Assembly: GCF_004014775.2 (NCBI RefSeq)
Contig: NZ_CP042808.1
Location: forward strand, 620,001 to 684,000
DNA length: 64,000 nucleotides
Direction: 5' to 3'
From: Acetobacter oryzoeni
Lineage (GTDB): Bacteria > Pseudomonadota > Alphaproteobacteria > Acetobacterales > Acetobacteraceae
This document shows, piece after piece, positions 1-9,284 of the stretch (its first letter is position 1; the number at the start of each line of letters is the position of its first letter). The position numbers and the translations under genes were made by a program. The notes under the pieces are model-generated. The model made no database searches and was not told the origin of the DNA. It saw nothing but the letters and a program-made list of their open reading frames with translations.

Positions 1-246
1 AAATCTGCGCTGGATGCGCAGGCACACCCGCCCAAGGACCCCAAAACCGCGTTGCAGGAATGGGTGCTTGGCCGCGGGCAAAGCCTGCCTGTGTATGAAA
101 CAATAGGGGCAGATGGCCCCTCTCACGCACCGCTGTTTGTGGTGCGCGTTACGGCAGGCGGCATGTTTGGTGAAGGCCGGGCAGGCAGCAAACGTGCTGC
201 AGAAAGTGCCGCCGCCGCTGATTTACTAGAAAAACTGGAGGGGTAG
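1..246 (+). CDS. rnc: Ribonuclease III, C-terminal fragment (cut by window edge)
   Basis: The first 81 codons visible are the end of a protein whose tail is a double-stranded RNA-binding domain: the segment starting PKTALQEWVLGRGQSLPVYE and ending in GSKRAAESAAAADLLEKLEG matches the alpha-beta-beta-beta-alpha dsRBD of RNase III. The catalytic half lies before the window. RNase III cleaves double-stranded RNA in rRNA precursors and some mRNAs. Only 6 bases separate its stop from era, the classical rnc-era arrangement, so the two are very probably co-transcribed. The identification relies on the dsRBD plus this neighbour. Confidence 0.85.
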   Translation, partial: KSALDAQAHPPKDPKTALQEWVLGRGQSLPVYETIGADGPSHAPLFVVRVTAGGMFGEGRAGSKRAAESAAAADLLEKLEG

Positions 247-252
247 CCCAGC

Positions 253-1155
253 ATGGCTGATGATACCACGCGCTGCGGTTTTGCTGCCCTTGTGGGGGCG
301 CCAAACGCAGGCAAATCAACACTTCTTAACCGCATGGCCGGGGCCAAGCTGTCCATCGTTTCGCCCAAGGCGCAAACCACGCGCTTTCGGGTTCTGGGCA
401 TTCTTATGCGCGGGCACAGCCAGATTTTGCTGGTGGATACGCCGGGAATCTTCCGCCCCCGCCGCAAGCTGGACCGCGCCATGGTGGCCGCGGCTTGGAC
501 GGGTGCTGAAGATGCAGACATCACGCTGCTTCTGGTAGATGCCCGCAGCGGGCTGACAGAAGCGGTGCAGACCATTATCGAGCGTCTGGCAGAAACCAAG
601 CGCAAGGTCTGGCTGGTGCTGAACAAGACTGATCTTGTGCCTGCCACAGCCCTGCTGCCGCTTACGGCTGCCATTACGGAAAAGCTGCTGGTTGAGCATG
701 TGTTCATGGTGAGCGCACGCACCGGCAATGGTGTGGAAGACCTGCTGGACAAGCTGGCCGCAAGCCTGCCCGAAGGCCCGTACCTGTACCCTGAAGATGA
801 TCTGACAGACCTGCCAGACCGGCTTTTGGCTGCTGAACTGGTGCGTGAGCAGATTTTTATGCAAACGCATGAAGAAGTGCCCTACAGCGCCACGGTGGAA
901 ACCGAAAGCTATAAGGAGCGGCCAGATGGATCTGTGCGCATAGATGCCACCATCTATGTCTCCCGCGCGGGGCACAAGGCTATCCTCATTGGCAATGGCG
1001 GGCAGAAAATTCGCCAGATTGGGGAGCGCGCACGCAAGCAGCTTTCCAGCTTGCTGGAACGCCCCTGCCACCTGTTTCTAAACGTAAAGGAACGCGGTGG
1101 ATGGGATGAGGAGCGCGCGCGTTTGCGTGCCATTGGTCTGGACGACGTACCATAA
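253..1155 (+). CDS. era: GTPase Era
   Basis: 300 residues, the usual Era length. The GTPase domain has the P-loop GAPNAGKS at residues 15-22, DTPG at 62-65 and NKTD at 124-127. The C-terminal KH domain carries the GNGG loop at 247-250, within HKAILIGNGGQKIRQIG. Era binds the 3' end of 16S rRNA and checks maturation of the 30S subunit, coupling it to cell cycle. It follows rnc by 6 bases. Nothing is missing or truncated. Confidence 0.97.
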   Translation: MADDTTRCGFAALVGAPNAGKSTLLNRMAGAKLSIVSPKAQTTRFRVLGILMRGHSQILLVDTPGIFRPRRKLDRAMVAAAWTGAEDADITLLLVDARSGLTEAVQTIIERLAETKRKVWLVLNKTDLVPATALLPLTAAITEKLLVEHVFMVSARTGNGVEDLLDKLAASLPEGPYLYPEDDLTDLPDRLLAAELVREQIFMQTHEEVPYSATVETESYKERPDGSVRIDATIYVSRAGHKAILIGNGGQKIRQIGERARKQLSSLLERPCHLFLNVKERGGWDEERARLRAIGLDDVP

Positions 1156-1268
1156 ACTACGGCATGGGCGCTTGTGGCCGTGGGCCATGAAGGATAAGAG
1201 GGGGCGATCTCGCCGTATCTGCATACGGTGTGGGATCTGTGTGGGACTTTCTGCAAGATCGAGGGCCA

Positions 1269-2006
1269 ATGACTGCTTCTGTAGGCGAAAAGCCAAGCCG
1301 TAAACGCGTGTTGCTCAAGGTGTCGGGGGAAGCCCTGATGGGGAATGGCGCCTTCGGAGTGGATCAGCAGACGGTAGAACGCATTGCCCATGATATTGGC
1401 GAAGTGGTGCGTTCCGGCACGGAAGTGTGCCTTGTTGTGGGGGGTGGCAACATCTTTCGCGGGTTGGCGGCAGCCGCCAAGGGCATGGACCGTGCGCAGG
1501 GTGATTACGCCGGTATGCTGGCCACCGTTATTAACGCGCTGCTGCTGCAAAACGCGCTGGAGCGTGAGCAGATTGCAACGCGGGTGATGTCTGCCATCCA
1601 CATGTCCTCCATTGCGGAGCCATATATCCGCCGCCGCGCCGTGCGGCACATGGAAAAAGGGCGTGTGGTTATTTTTGCCGCAGGCACAGGCAACCCGTTC
1701 TTTACCACGGATACAGCCGCCGCCCTGCGCGCTGCGGAAATGGAATGTGACATGCTGCTGAAAGGCACGCAGGTAGATGGCGTTTATTCCGCAGACCCCA
1801 AAAAGGATCCCTCCGCCAAGCGCTATGAAGAGCTGACATACATGGACGTGCTGGCCAACCAGCTTAACGTGATGGATGCCGCCGCCATTAGCCTTGCGCG
1901 TGAAAACCGTCTGCCTATCATTGTTTTCAATATTGGCGAGGAAGGGGCCTTCCCGCGTGTGATGCGCAATGAAGGGCCTTTCACACGGATTATCGAAGCC
2001 GCCTGA
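1269..2006 (+). CDS. pyrH: Uridylate kinase (UMP kinase)
   Basis: Phosphorylates UMP to UDP in pyrimidine nucleotide synthesis; bacterial members are hexamers of the amino acid kinase fold. Visible motifs are LLKVSGEAL near the N-terminus, [10 protein letters not shown], and [20 protein letters not shown] chose the ATG at 1269 (245 residues) because GAGGG sits just upstream and the protein then begins close to the first conserved strand; an upstream in-frame ATG at 1230 would add 13 unconserved residues. A short inverted repeat (CCGTAT-CTGC-ATACGG, 1213-1228) lies in the 113-base gap after era. Confidence 0.95.
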   Translation: MTASVGEKPSRKRVLLKVSGEALMGNGAFGVDQQTVERIAHDIGEVVRSGTEVCLVVGGGNIFRGLAAAAKGMDRAQGDYAGMLATVINALLLQNALEREQIATRVMSAIHMSSIAEPYIRRRAVRHMEKGRVVIFAAGTGNPFFTTDTAAALRAAEMECDMLLKGTQVDGVYSADPKKDPSAKRYEELTYMDVLANQLNVMDAAAISLARENRLPIIVFNIGEEGAFPRVMRNEGPFTRIIEAA

Positions 2007-2110
2007 AAAGCGCCGCATCATTCTGGCACGCCTATGCCGCCAGAATGGCCGACAAACTGAACGGGGCGTGTAAGGCCATGCCCTTGTAGGATGCAACGGG
2101 AGAAAACACC

Positions 2111-2674
2111 GTGTCTGACTTGAATGCTCTGCTGGATGACCTGAAGCGCCGTATGGATGGCGCGCTGGATAGCCTGCGCCGTGATTTTTCCGGCCTGCGC
2201 TCTGGCCGCGCAAGCCCGGCTTTGCTGGAACCTGTGCGGGTGGAAGCCTATGGCGGTGAAGTGCCGCTTACACAGGTTGGCTCCATTGCTGTGCCAGAAG
2301 CCCGTATGATTACCGTGCAGGTGTGGGACCGCGCACTGGCTGGCGCCGTAGAACGCGCTATCCGTGATTCCGGTCTGGGCCTGAACCCGGCGGGTGAAGG
2401 CCAGACCATTCGTGTGCCCATTCCGCAGCTGACGGAAGAACGCCGTAACGAGCTGGCAAAAGCTGCGGCCCGTTATGCAGAAGGCGGCAAGGTGGCCGTG
2501 CGTGGCGTGCGCCGTGATGGCATGGACAAAGCTAAAGGCTTTGAAAAGAAAGGTGAAATCAGCCAGGACGATGTGAAAACCTGGTCTGACGCCATTCAGA
2601 AACTGACCGACCAGTATGTGAAAAAAATTGATGATATGCTGGCCGATAAAGACAAGGAAATCAAACAGGTCTGA
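2111..2674 (+). CDS. frr: Ribosome recycling factor
   Basis: 187 residues starting at GTG, the standard RRF length. The three-helix bundle is recognisable from LRSGRASPALLEPVRVEAYG and the end VKKIDDMLADKDKEIKQV. RRF acts with EF-G to split post-termination ribosomes. It lies between pyrH and uppS, the common order in alphaproteobacteria. A 104-base gap separates it from pyrH. Confidence 0.97.
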   Translation: MSDLNALLDDLKRRMDGALDSLRRDFSGLRSGRASPALLEPVRVEAYGGEVPLTQVGSIAVPEARMITVQVWDRALAGAVERAIRDSGLGLNPAGEGQTIRVPIPQLTEERRNELAKAAARYAEGGKVAVRGVRRDGMDKAKGFEKKGEISQDDVKTWSDAIQKLTDQYVKKIDDMLADKDKEIKQV

Positions 2675-2736
2675 GGCAGTATTGGTGCTTCTTCGGATGT
2701 GTTTGTGCACGTTAATGGGGTGGAACCCTGCCTGTT

Positions 2737-3477
2737 ATGTCCACGCGGCTAGCTGATAAAAAACCGGCAATTCCAACCCATGTTGCTGTCATCATGGATG
2801 GAAACGGGCGCTGGGCGCGCGAACGCGGCCTGCCGCGCCTTGCCGGGCACAGGGCAGGGGCGGAAGCCGTGGCCCGTTGCGTGCGCGCGGCCATGCAGCG
2901 TGGCGTGGCGTATCTAACGCTGTATGCGTTTTCATCAGAAAACTGGGCACGCGGGCAGGAGGAGGTTTCAGACCTTACCGGCCTTTTGCGGTATTACCTG
3001 CGCCACAAGGTGCGGGAACTGCATAAGGAAGGCGTGCGCCTGCGCTTTATTGGTGATCTGGCCCGTTTTGATGACAGCTTGCGCGAAGAGCTTGCGCAGG
3101 CGGAATCCTTAACCCGTGGCAACAGCAAGCTCACGCTTATTCTGGCGCTTTCCTATGGTGGGCGGTTGGATATTGTGCAGGCCGCGCAGCGTTTGGCGCA
3201 GGAGGCCAAGAATGGCCGCATTGCGCCAGAACAGATTACAGAAAGCGTATTCACCAACTTTCTCTGGACCAGCGGCGTGCCAGACCCCGATGTGGTGGTG
3301 CGCACCAGTGGTGAATGCCGGCTTTCCAACTTTCTGCTGTGGCAGAGCGCGTATGCCGAACTGGTGTTTCTGAACGTGTTCTGGCCCGATTTTAACGAAC
3401 GACATTTTGCGATGGTGCTAGACCAGTACGCCCAACGAGAACGGCGCTTTGGCGCGCGCCCGCAAGGCCCGGCATGA
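2737..3477 (+). CDS. uppS: Undecaprenyl diphosphate synthase (cis-prenyltransferase)
   Basis: 246 residues. Condenses isopentenyl diphosphate onto farnesyl diphosphate to make the C55 lipid carrier used for peptidoglycan and O-antigen. The pyrophosphate-binding loop is VIMDGNGRWA (catalytic Asp about residue 21). The C-terminal signature DPDVVVRTSGECRLSNFLLW and AYAELVFLNVFWPDF are intact. Its end overlaps the cdsA start by 4 bases (ATGA), indicating translational coupling. Confidence 0.96.
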   Translation: MSTRLADKKPAIPTHVAVIMDGNGRWARERGLPRLAGHRAGAEAVARCVRAAMQRGVAYLTLYAFSSENWARGQEEVSDLTGLLRYYLRHKVRELHKEGVRLRFIGDLARFDDSLREELAQAESLTRGNSKLTLILALSYGGRLDIVQAAQRLAQEAKNGRIAPEQITESVFTNFLWTSGVPDPDVVVRTSGECRLSNFLLWQSAYAELVFLNVFWPDFNERHFAMVLDQYAQRERRFGARPQGPA

Positions 3478-4310
3478 GCACGAACGCGCAGGATACCTCG
3501 GCTTGGCGTGATTTGCGCCCACGGCTGATGTCTGCCGCCGTATTGGTGGCTGTGGCTGGCACGTGCATCGGCTTGGGCGGCTTGGCGTATGATGCCCTTA
3601 TTCTGGGCATGATGGGCGGCATGGCGGTAGAGGCCGCAGCCCTGTTTGGGCTTTCCGTTAAAAGCTGGCGCGGCGTGTTGTATCTGCTGTGGGCCGTATG
3701 TGCAGGGCTTTCTGCCGCAACCGGGTATTGGGCCTATTTTGGCGTTTTCTGCATCAGCTCCCTAGTGTTTGGTGCTCCGCTTTGCGCCATTATGTGCGTG
3801 ATTATTCTGGCCGGCACCGCACTGCTGTGGCTGCGGCAGGGCAGCTTTTGGCCCGTTTTGTTTGTGATTGCCGTTGTGGTGGCCAGCGATAGCTCGGCCT
3901 ATGTGGCAGGGCGTATTTTTGGTGGCCCCAAACTGGCGCCGCGTATCTCTCCGGGTAAAACACGTTCCGGCGCTGTTGGCGGCTTGGTGGGTGCTGTGGC
4001 TACCGGCGGTATTGTTGCCACACTTTCGGGCTTAGGTGGCGTGGGTTCCGCACTGGTGTGGGGTGGCATTTTAGGCATTTCCGCCCAAGCGGGAGATCTG
4101 GCCGAAAGCGCTATGAAGCGCGCCTTGGGCGTGAAGGATTCGGGCAAGCTGCTGCCGGGGCACGGTGGGCTGCTGGATCGGTTTGATGGGCTGGTGGTGG
4201 CTGCACCTGTGGCGGCACTGGTTTCTGTATGTGCGGGGGCTTCCATGCCGTTTTGGGCAGCGGGCGCACGCACCATTTTCAGGGCTCTGGCAGGCCATCT
4301 GCCGGGGTAG
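3474..4310 (+). CDS. cdsA: Phosphatidate cytidylyltransferase (CDP-diacylglycerol synthase)
   Basis: 278-residue polytopic membrane protein that makes CDP-diacylglycerol from phosphatidic acid and CTP, the precursor of all phospholipids. The CdsA signature is seen near the C-terminus as KDSGKLLPGHGGLLDRFDGL, and the preceding GRIFGGPKLAPRISPGKT is also typical. The remainder is a series of hydrophobic helices. Its ATG overlaps the uppS stop and dxr follows about 75 bases later. Confidence 0.93.
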   Translation: MSTNAQDTSAWRDLRPRLMSAAVLVAVAGTCIGLGGLAYDALILGMMGGMAVEAAALFGLSVKSWRGVLYLLWAVCAGLSAATGYWAYFGVFCISSLVFGAPLCAIMCVIILAGTALLWLRQGSFWPVLFVIAVVVASDSSAYVAGRIFGGPKLAPRISPGKTRSGAVGGLVGAVATGGIVATLSGLGGVGSALVWGGILGISAQAGDLAESAMKRALGVKDSGKLLPGHGGLLDRFDGLVVAAPVAALVSVCAGASMPFWAAGARTIFRALAGHLPG

Positions 4311-4385
4311 GGCCAATAGGTGGTGTGGCCGCCTGTTGGGCGGTCTGCCGCCGTTTGTATTTTCAGGTTTGGAAAGACGTTAAGC

Positions 4386-5543
4386 ATGAGAACCGTAACC
4401 GTTCTGGGCAGCACAGGCAGCATTGGCTGTTCAACCGTAGATCTGCTGGAGCAGGCGCGAGACCAGTTTCGGGTACGGGCGCTTGTGGGGGGCAAAAATG
4501 CTGCCAAACTGGCAGAACAGGCCCGCAGCCTGAAGGCGGCACTGGCCGTTCTGGCGGATGAAACCGCGTTTGAGGAACTAAAAACCCTGCTGGCAGGCAG
4601 TGGCACGGAAGTAGCCTGTGGCCGTCAGGCAGTTATTGATGCCGCAGCCCTTCCGGCAGATTGGACAATGGCCGCCATTACCGGTGCTGCGGGGCTGGAG
4701 CCTACGCTGGCAGCGGTAAAAAACGGCAAAAGCATTGCGCTGGCCAACAAGGAAGCCTTGGTGTGTGCCGGTGATGTAATGCTGCGTGCCGTAAAGGAAG
4801 CAGGTGCCACACTGCTGCCTGTGGATTCTGAGCACAACGCTGTTTTTCAGGCTATGGCCGATCGGCAGATTGATCAGGTTGAAAAAATTATTCTCACAGC
4901 ATCCGGCGGTCCGTTCCGCACCTCCACGCTGGAAGAAATGCGCGTAGCCACCCGTGCGCAGGCGCTCAAGCACCCAACATGGAGCATGGGGGCCAAAATC
5001 AGCATCGATTCTGCCAGCATGTTCAACAAGGGGCTGGAAGTTATTGAGGCCGCCCGTATCTTCAATCTGCCGGAAGATAAGATTGATGTGCTGGTGCATC
5101 CGCAATCTGTTGTGCACGGCATGGTGCAGTACACAGATGGTAGCCTGATTGCCCAGATGGGTTCTGCCGATATGCGTATTCCCATCGCACACACGCTTAC
5201 ATGGCCCAAGCGTATGGCCACTACGTCTCCGCGTCTGGATCTGGCAGCTTTTGGCAAGCTGGAATTCTATGCGCCAGATGAAGTGCGCTTTCCCGCGCTG
5301 CGCCTTGCGCGTGAGGCCCTGCGTAAGGGGGGGGCGGCATCTGCCATTCTTTCCGCTGCCAATGAAATTGCGGTTGATGCCTTCCTGCATGAACAGATCG
5401 GCTTTTTGGATATCTCCCGCATTGTGGAAGAGGTGATGGTGGCCCTGGGCGCACCGCCAGCAGATACGCTGGATGCCGTGCTGCATTGGGATGCCGAGGC
5501 ACGCCGTGCCGCACAACGCCTGATTCCCGCCCACGCGGCTTGA
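4386..5543 (+). CDS. dxr: 1-deoxy-D-xylulose 5-phosphate reductoisomerase
   Basis: Second enzyme of the MEP isoprenoid pathway; makes 2-C-methylerythritol 4-phosphate with NADPH. The dinucleotide-binding loop VLGSTGSIGCSTVDLL lies at the very start, followed by NKEALVCAG, VDSEHNAVFQ (metal ligands), SGGPFR, and the HPQSVVHGMVQYTDGSLIAQ segment. The ATG at 4386 gives 385 residues, the usual length; an in-frame GTG at 4320 would add 22 residues ahead of the Rossmann strand and is unlikely. Sits upstream of rseP as in many alphaproteobacteria. Confidence 0.95.
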   Translation: MRTVTVLGSTGSIGCSTVDLLEQARDQFRVRALVGGKNAAKLAEQARSLKAALAVLADETAFEELKTLLAGSGTEVACGRQAVIDAAALPADWTMAAITGAAGLEPTLAAVKNGKSIALANKEALVCAGDVMLRAVKEAGATLLPVDSEHNAVFQAMADRQIDQVEKIILTASGGPFRTSTLEEMRVATRAQALKHPTWSMGAKISIDSASMFNKGLEVIEAARIFNLPEDKIDVLVHPQSVVHGMVQYTDGSLIAQMGSADMRIPIAHTLTWPKRMATTSPRLDLAAFGKLEFYAPDEVRFPALRLAREALRKGGAASAILSAANEIAVDAFLHEQIGFLDISRIVEEVMVALGAPPADTLDAVLHWDAEARRAAQRLIPAHAA

Positions 5544-5574
5544 GAAAACGCAGCCCCCAGCCGATATCGGAAGA

Positions 5575-6687
5575 ATGATGATACACGATTACCTGCGTAC
5601 ACTGCTTTCCTTCGTTTTCGTGCTGGGTGTGTTGGTGAGCTTTCACGAACTTGGCCACTATCTGGCGGCCAAGTGGCGCGGCGTGCATGTGGAGGTATTC
5701 TCGCTCGGGTTTGGTCCGGCCCTGTTCCGCTGGCGCGATAAATCCGGCACGGAATGGCGTGTCTGCCCCATTCCCTTGGGTGGCTACGTGCGCCCCCACG
5801 GGTTTGAAGACCCCGAAGACGCCACGCCAGAGCAAAAAGCCGCGTGGATTAAGGGCCGCACCTTCCATGATAAATCGGTTTTCTCCCGCGCCATCGTTAT
5901 TCTGGCGGGGCCGATTTTTAACTTCATTTTAGCCTTTGTGCTGTTTGCGTTGCTGTTTGCCACAACGGGCCAGCCGCATGTGCGTGATCAGATTGCAACC
6001 GTCATGCCAAATGGTGCGGCGGCTGTGGCAGGCGTGCAACAGGGCGATGTCATTCAGCGTATCGGCAGCCACGATGTCACGGGTGTGGAGGATATTCAGG
6101 CCACCATTTCCACACAGGCTGGCGCACAAACCACGCTGACCGTCAAACGCGGCGAACAGAGCGTGACGTTGCCTATCACCATCGGCAAGGCCCCGGATTC
6201 GACTCCTCAAAAACCGCATGGTCAGCTTGGTATTATTTTTGCCACGGAAGTGGGCAAGCCACTGCCATTTCCGCAGGCTATGGCGGCGGGCGTAAAAGCT
6301 ACGTGGAACGCCAGCGTGCAAACGCTGGATGGCGTGTGGCAGATTCTTACTGGCCAGCATACAGCCAAAGATTTGGGCGGTCCGCTCAAGATTGCGCAAC
6401 TTTCCGGGCAGGTGGCGCAGTATGGGTTTGCCAGCCTGTTGTCCTTTATGGCGCTGCTTTCTGTTAACCTCGGGCTGATTAATCTCTTCCCCGTGCCGCT
6501 TCTTGATGGTGGACGTCTGGTTTTTTATGCCATAGAGGCAATAAGAGGCCGCCCGGTTTCCAAGCGGGTGCAAGAGATCAGTTTTCAGGTTGGATTTGCA
6601 TTGCTTGCAGGCCTGTTCCTGTTCTCCACGTTCAATGACCTTTCAGGTTTTGGCCTGTTCAGGTGGATTGCTTCGCTTGTAGGATGA
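5575..6687 (+). CDS. rseP: Site-2 zinc metalloprotease RseP/MmpA family
   Basis: 370-residue intramembrane protease of peptidase family M50B. The zinc motif HELGH is at residues 24-28 in the first membrane helix, and the second conserved motif LFPVPLLDGGRL lies in a late helix. Between them is one PDZ domain (around VMPNGAAAVAGVQQGDVIQRI). Members cleave membrane anchors of regulators such as anti-sigma factors; the substrate here is unknown. Two adjacent ATG codons (5575, 5578) are possible starts. It is followed by bamA, an order seen across proteobacteria. Confidence 0.92.
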   Translation: MMIHDYLRTLLSFVFVLGVLVSFHELGHYLAAKWRGVHVEVFSLGFGPALFRWRDKSGTEWRVCPIPLGGYVRPHGFEDPEDATPEQKAAWIKGRTFHDKSVFSRAIVILAGPIFNFILAFVLFALLFATTGQPHVRDQIATVMPNGAAAVAGVQQGDVIQRIGSHDVTGVEDIQATISTQAGAQTTLTVKRGEQSVTLPITIGKAPDSTPQKPHGQLGIIFATEVGKPLPFPQAMAAGVKATWNASVQTLDGVWQILTGQHTAKDLGGPLKIAQLSGQVAQYGFASLLSFMALLSVNLGLINLFPVPLLDGGRLVFYAIEAIRGRPVSKRVQEISFQVGFALLAGLFLFSTFNDLSGFGLFRWIASLVG

Positions 6688-6772
6688 ATGACGGCGGGAA
6701 CAGGAAGGGAAGTGCTTGCGTGACAGGGGTGATTTCGGATACCTCCCGTTGCGGGCGGAATGAGAACGGAAG

Positions 6773-9277
6773 ATGGGCTTTCGTACGAAAAGCGACCCGG
6801 ATGGAAGGAAGCAGATCTTGACGGGTAAGCGTTCAGCCCTGTTCGTTTCTGTCTGTGTGCTACCTTTTGTGATGGTGGATGGCAGACAGGCATCCGCCGC
6901 ATCAACAGAAGGTACAAGTGCTGCCGCACCAGCGGCAGTGGTGGCGCCATCCCGCGCTATACATGCGCGCACGCCGCGCCTTTCCGAATCCACATCATCT
7001 GTTGCGCCTACGGGCGGATATATTGAAGATATCCGGGTATCGGGTAACACCCGTATCGAAACCAACACCGTGCTGTCCTACATGGTTGCACGTGTGGGGG
7101 ACCCGTTCAGCCAGGATGATCTGGACCGTTCGCTCAAGACCCTTTACGCCACCGGCCTGTTCAAGGACGTAACGCTGCGGCGTGATGGCAATATCCTGCT
7201 GGTGCGCCTGAAGGAAAACCCCATCGTCAACCGTATCGTGTTCGAGGGGAACCACGCGGCCAAGGATGAAGACCTGCGCAAGGTGCTGGCTCTGCGCCCG
7301 CGTGCAGTGTTCTCGGCTGAAACCACGGCAGATGACCGCCAGCGCATTCTGGAAGTGTATGCCCAGAAGGCGCGCTTTGCTGCGGTGGTGACACCCCAGA
7401 TTATCAAGCTGGCCCATAACCGTGTGGATGTGGTTTTCCAGATTAACGAAGGGCCGCAGACACTCATCAGCAAGATCGCATTTGTGGGCAACAAGGCTTA
7501 CAGCGAATCCAGTCTGGCGGGTGTTGTTTCCTCCAAGGAAACAGCTTGGTACCACTTCCTGTCCTCATCCGATGAGTACAACCCCGAACGCATTAAATAC
7601 GATGCGGAATTGCTGCGCCGGTTTTACCTGCGCAACGGGTTTGTGGATTTTCAGATCAAGGACGTAAAAGGCGAGCTCTCGCCAGATCGGAAGTCCTTCT
7701 ACGTTACCTTCACCATGGATGAAGGTGTGCGTTACCGCTTGGGTAAGGTGGATATCCGCTCTAGCCTGCGCCATGTGCCGGCTAAATCTCTGCGTAAGTA
7801 TGTCGAGCTGTTCCCGCATCAGTGGTACGATGGCAAGGCCGTGCAGGATAATGCCACGGATATGGAGGAAATCCTTCAGGCCGAAGGGCATCCGTTTGCG
7901 CAGGTACGCCCCACCATTGCCCGCAATCCGGAAAAGCGGATTGTAAACCTGCTGTTTGATGTGAGCGAAGGCCCACGCCATTACGTTGAACGTATTGATG
8001 TGAACGGCAACACCATCACGCAGGATAACGTGGTACGCCGCCAGTTGCCGTTTGCTGAGGGTGACCCCTACACAACCAGCTACAAGAAATACGCCAAGGA
8101 AGCGGTGCAGGATCTGGGCTTCTTCAAGAGCGTGGATGTCTCCACCTCTCAAGGCTCTGCGCCTGATCGCACCAACGTGGCCGTTAACGTGGTGGAAAAA
8201 CCCACTGGCGAATTCTCGCTTGGTGGCGGTTATTCAACCGACGTGGGCGTGATCGGTAACGTCGGGCTGAAACAGCACAACCTGCTGGGCACCGGGGTTG
8301 ATGCCGGGTTCTCCGGCACGGTTTCGCAGTGGCAGAAACAGGCAGATATCTCCATCACCAACCCGGCATTCATGGGGCGCAACCTTGTTGCCGGTGCGGA
8401 TATCTTCTTTGTTGAAAACAACTACCAGACCTATCAGAACTATTCAGAAGGCCGTTACGGTATCACCTTGCGTATGGGGTATTCGTACAACCGCTATCTG
8501 TCCCAGTCCTGGAACTATAGTCTGATCCGCCGTTGGGTGGGTGATACGTGGGATCAGTCCTCCTACTACGTGCTGGATCAGAAGGGTAAGTCTCTGCTCT
8601 CGCAGATCGGCACAACCCTTATGTATGATACGCGTGATAACCGCATGGCGCCGCATAGTGGGTACTATGTATCTGTGGGTGGTGACTTTGCCGGTATTGG
8701 TGGCGATGAAAAATACGTCCGCGGCAAGGTTAACGGTGCGTACTATGTGCCGTTGGATGATATTACCAACAGCCATAGCTGGACGTTCATGGTGCGCGGT
8801 GGTGCCGGGTACATGGCGGACTGGGGCAATGGCCGCCACGATATTATTGATAACTTCTATCTGGGTGGTAACAACCTGCGCGGCTTCTTGGATGGTGGTG
8901 CAGGCCCGCGTAGTGTGGGTATCCTGAACCATTCATCCGAAGATCTGTTGGGTGGGCGCTTTATGTATAACGCTTCCGCCCAGCTTAACTTCCCTATTCC
9001 GTTCCTGTCTGACATGGGTATTGGCGGGCGTGCGTTTGTGGATACCGGGAGTGTCGCTGGTTTGCGTGTGAAGCGCCTTTATACAAGCAAGGCGAATGAT
9101 GGTATCTATTACACGCCTATCAGCGGTGATACGTTGCGCCCACGTGTAAGTGCTGGTGCTGGTTTTTCATGGAAAAGTCCGTTTGGTCTGCTGAACATCG
9201 ATCTGGGTGTGCCCGTTATGCGGAGCCATAATGACCGCACGCAGCTCCTTCGCTTTGGCTTCGGCCAGCAATTCTGA
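6773..9277 (+). CDS. bamA: Outer membrane protein assembly factor BamA
   Basis: 834 residues; the essential beta-barrel insertase of the outer membrane. After a positively charged, hydrophobic N-terminal export signal there is an Ala-rich linker and then a series of POTRA domains beginning at GYIEDIRVSGNTRIETNTV. The C-terminal half is a 16-strand barrel of the Omp85 family, ending in FGFGQQF with terminal Phe as expected. The loop-6 type sequence LRGFLDGGAGPR is visible. The start at 6773 gives a rather long signal region; an in-frame later start is possible. It is followed directly by the skp-like chaperone gene. Confidence 0.95.
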   Translation: MGFRTKSDPDGRKQILTGKRSALFVSVCVLPFVMVDGRQASAASTEGTSAAAPAAVVAPSRAIHARTPRLSESTSSVAPTGGYIEDIRVSGNTRIETNTVLSYMVARVGDPFSQDDLDRSLKTLYATGLFKDVTLRRDGNILLVRLKENPIVNRIVFEGNHAAKDEDLRKVLALRPRAVFSAETTADDRQRILEVYAQKARFAAVVTPQIIKLAHNRVDVVFQINEGPQTLISKIAFVGNKAYSESSLAGVVSSKETAWYHFLSSSDEYNPERIKYDAELLRRFYLRNGFVDFQIKDVKGELSPDRKSFYVTFTMDEGVRYRLGKVDIRSSLRHVPAKSLRKYVELFPHQWYDGKAVQDNATDMEEILQAEGHPFAQVRPTIARNPEKRIVNLLFDVSEGPRHYVERIDVNGNTITQDNVVRRQLPFAEGDPYTTSYKKYAKEAVQDLGFFKSVDVSTSQGSAPDRTNVAVNVVEKPTGEFSLGGGYSTDVGVIGNVGLKQHNLLGTGVDAGFSGTVSQWQKQADISITNPAFMGRNLVAGADIFFVENNYQTYQNYSEGRYGITLRMGYSYNRYLSQSWNYSLIRRWVGDTWDQSSYYVLDQKGKSLLSQIGTTLMYDTRDNRMAPHSGYYVSVGGDFAGIGGDEKYVRGKVNGAYYVPLDDITNSHSWTFMVRGGAGYMADWGNGRHDIIDNFYLGGNNLRGFLDGGAGPRSVGILNHSSEDLLGGRFMYNASAQLNFPIPFLSDMGIGGRAFVDTGSVAGLRVKRLYTSKANDGIYYTPISGDTLRPRVSAGAGFSWKSPFGLLNIDLGVPVMRSHNDRTQLLRFGFGQQF

Positions 9278-9284
9278 GGTAATG

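Noticed and set aside
1213..1228. CCGTAT-CTGC-ATACGG hairpin between era and pyrH as a terminator
   Set aside because: Six base pairs without a T tract, and the pyrH start follows closely; too weak to call.
954..2213. Minus-strand ORF of 419 codons opposite era, pyrH and frr
   Set aside because: It is antisense to three clearly conserved genes and its protein has no recognisable domain; high-GC codon bias keeps antisense frames open.
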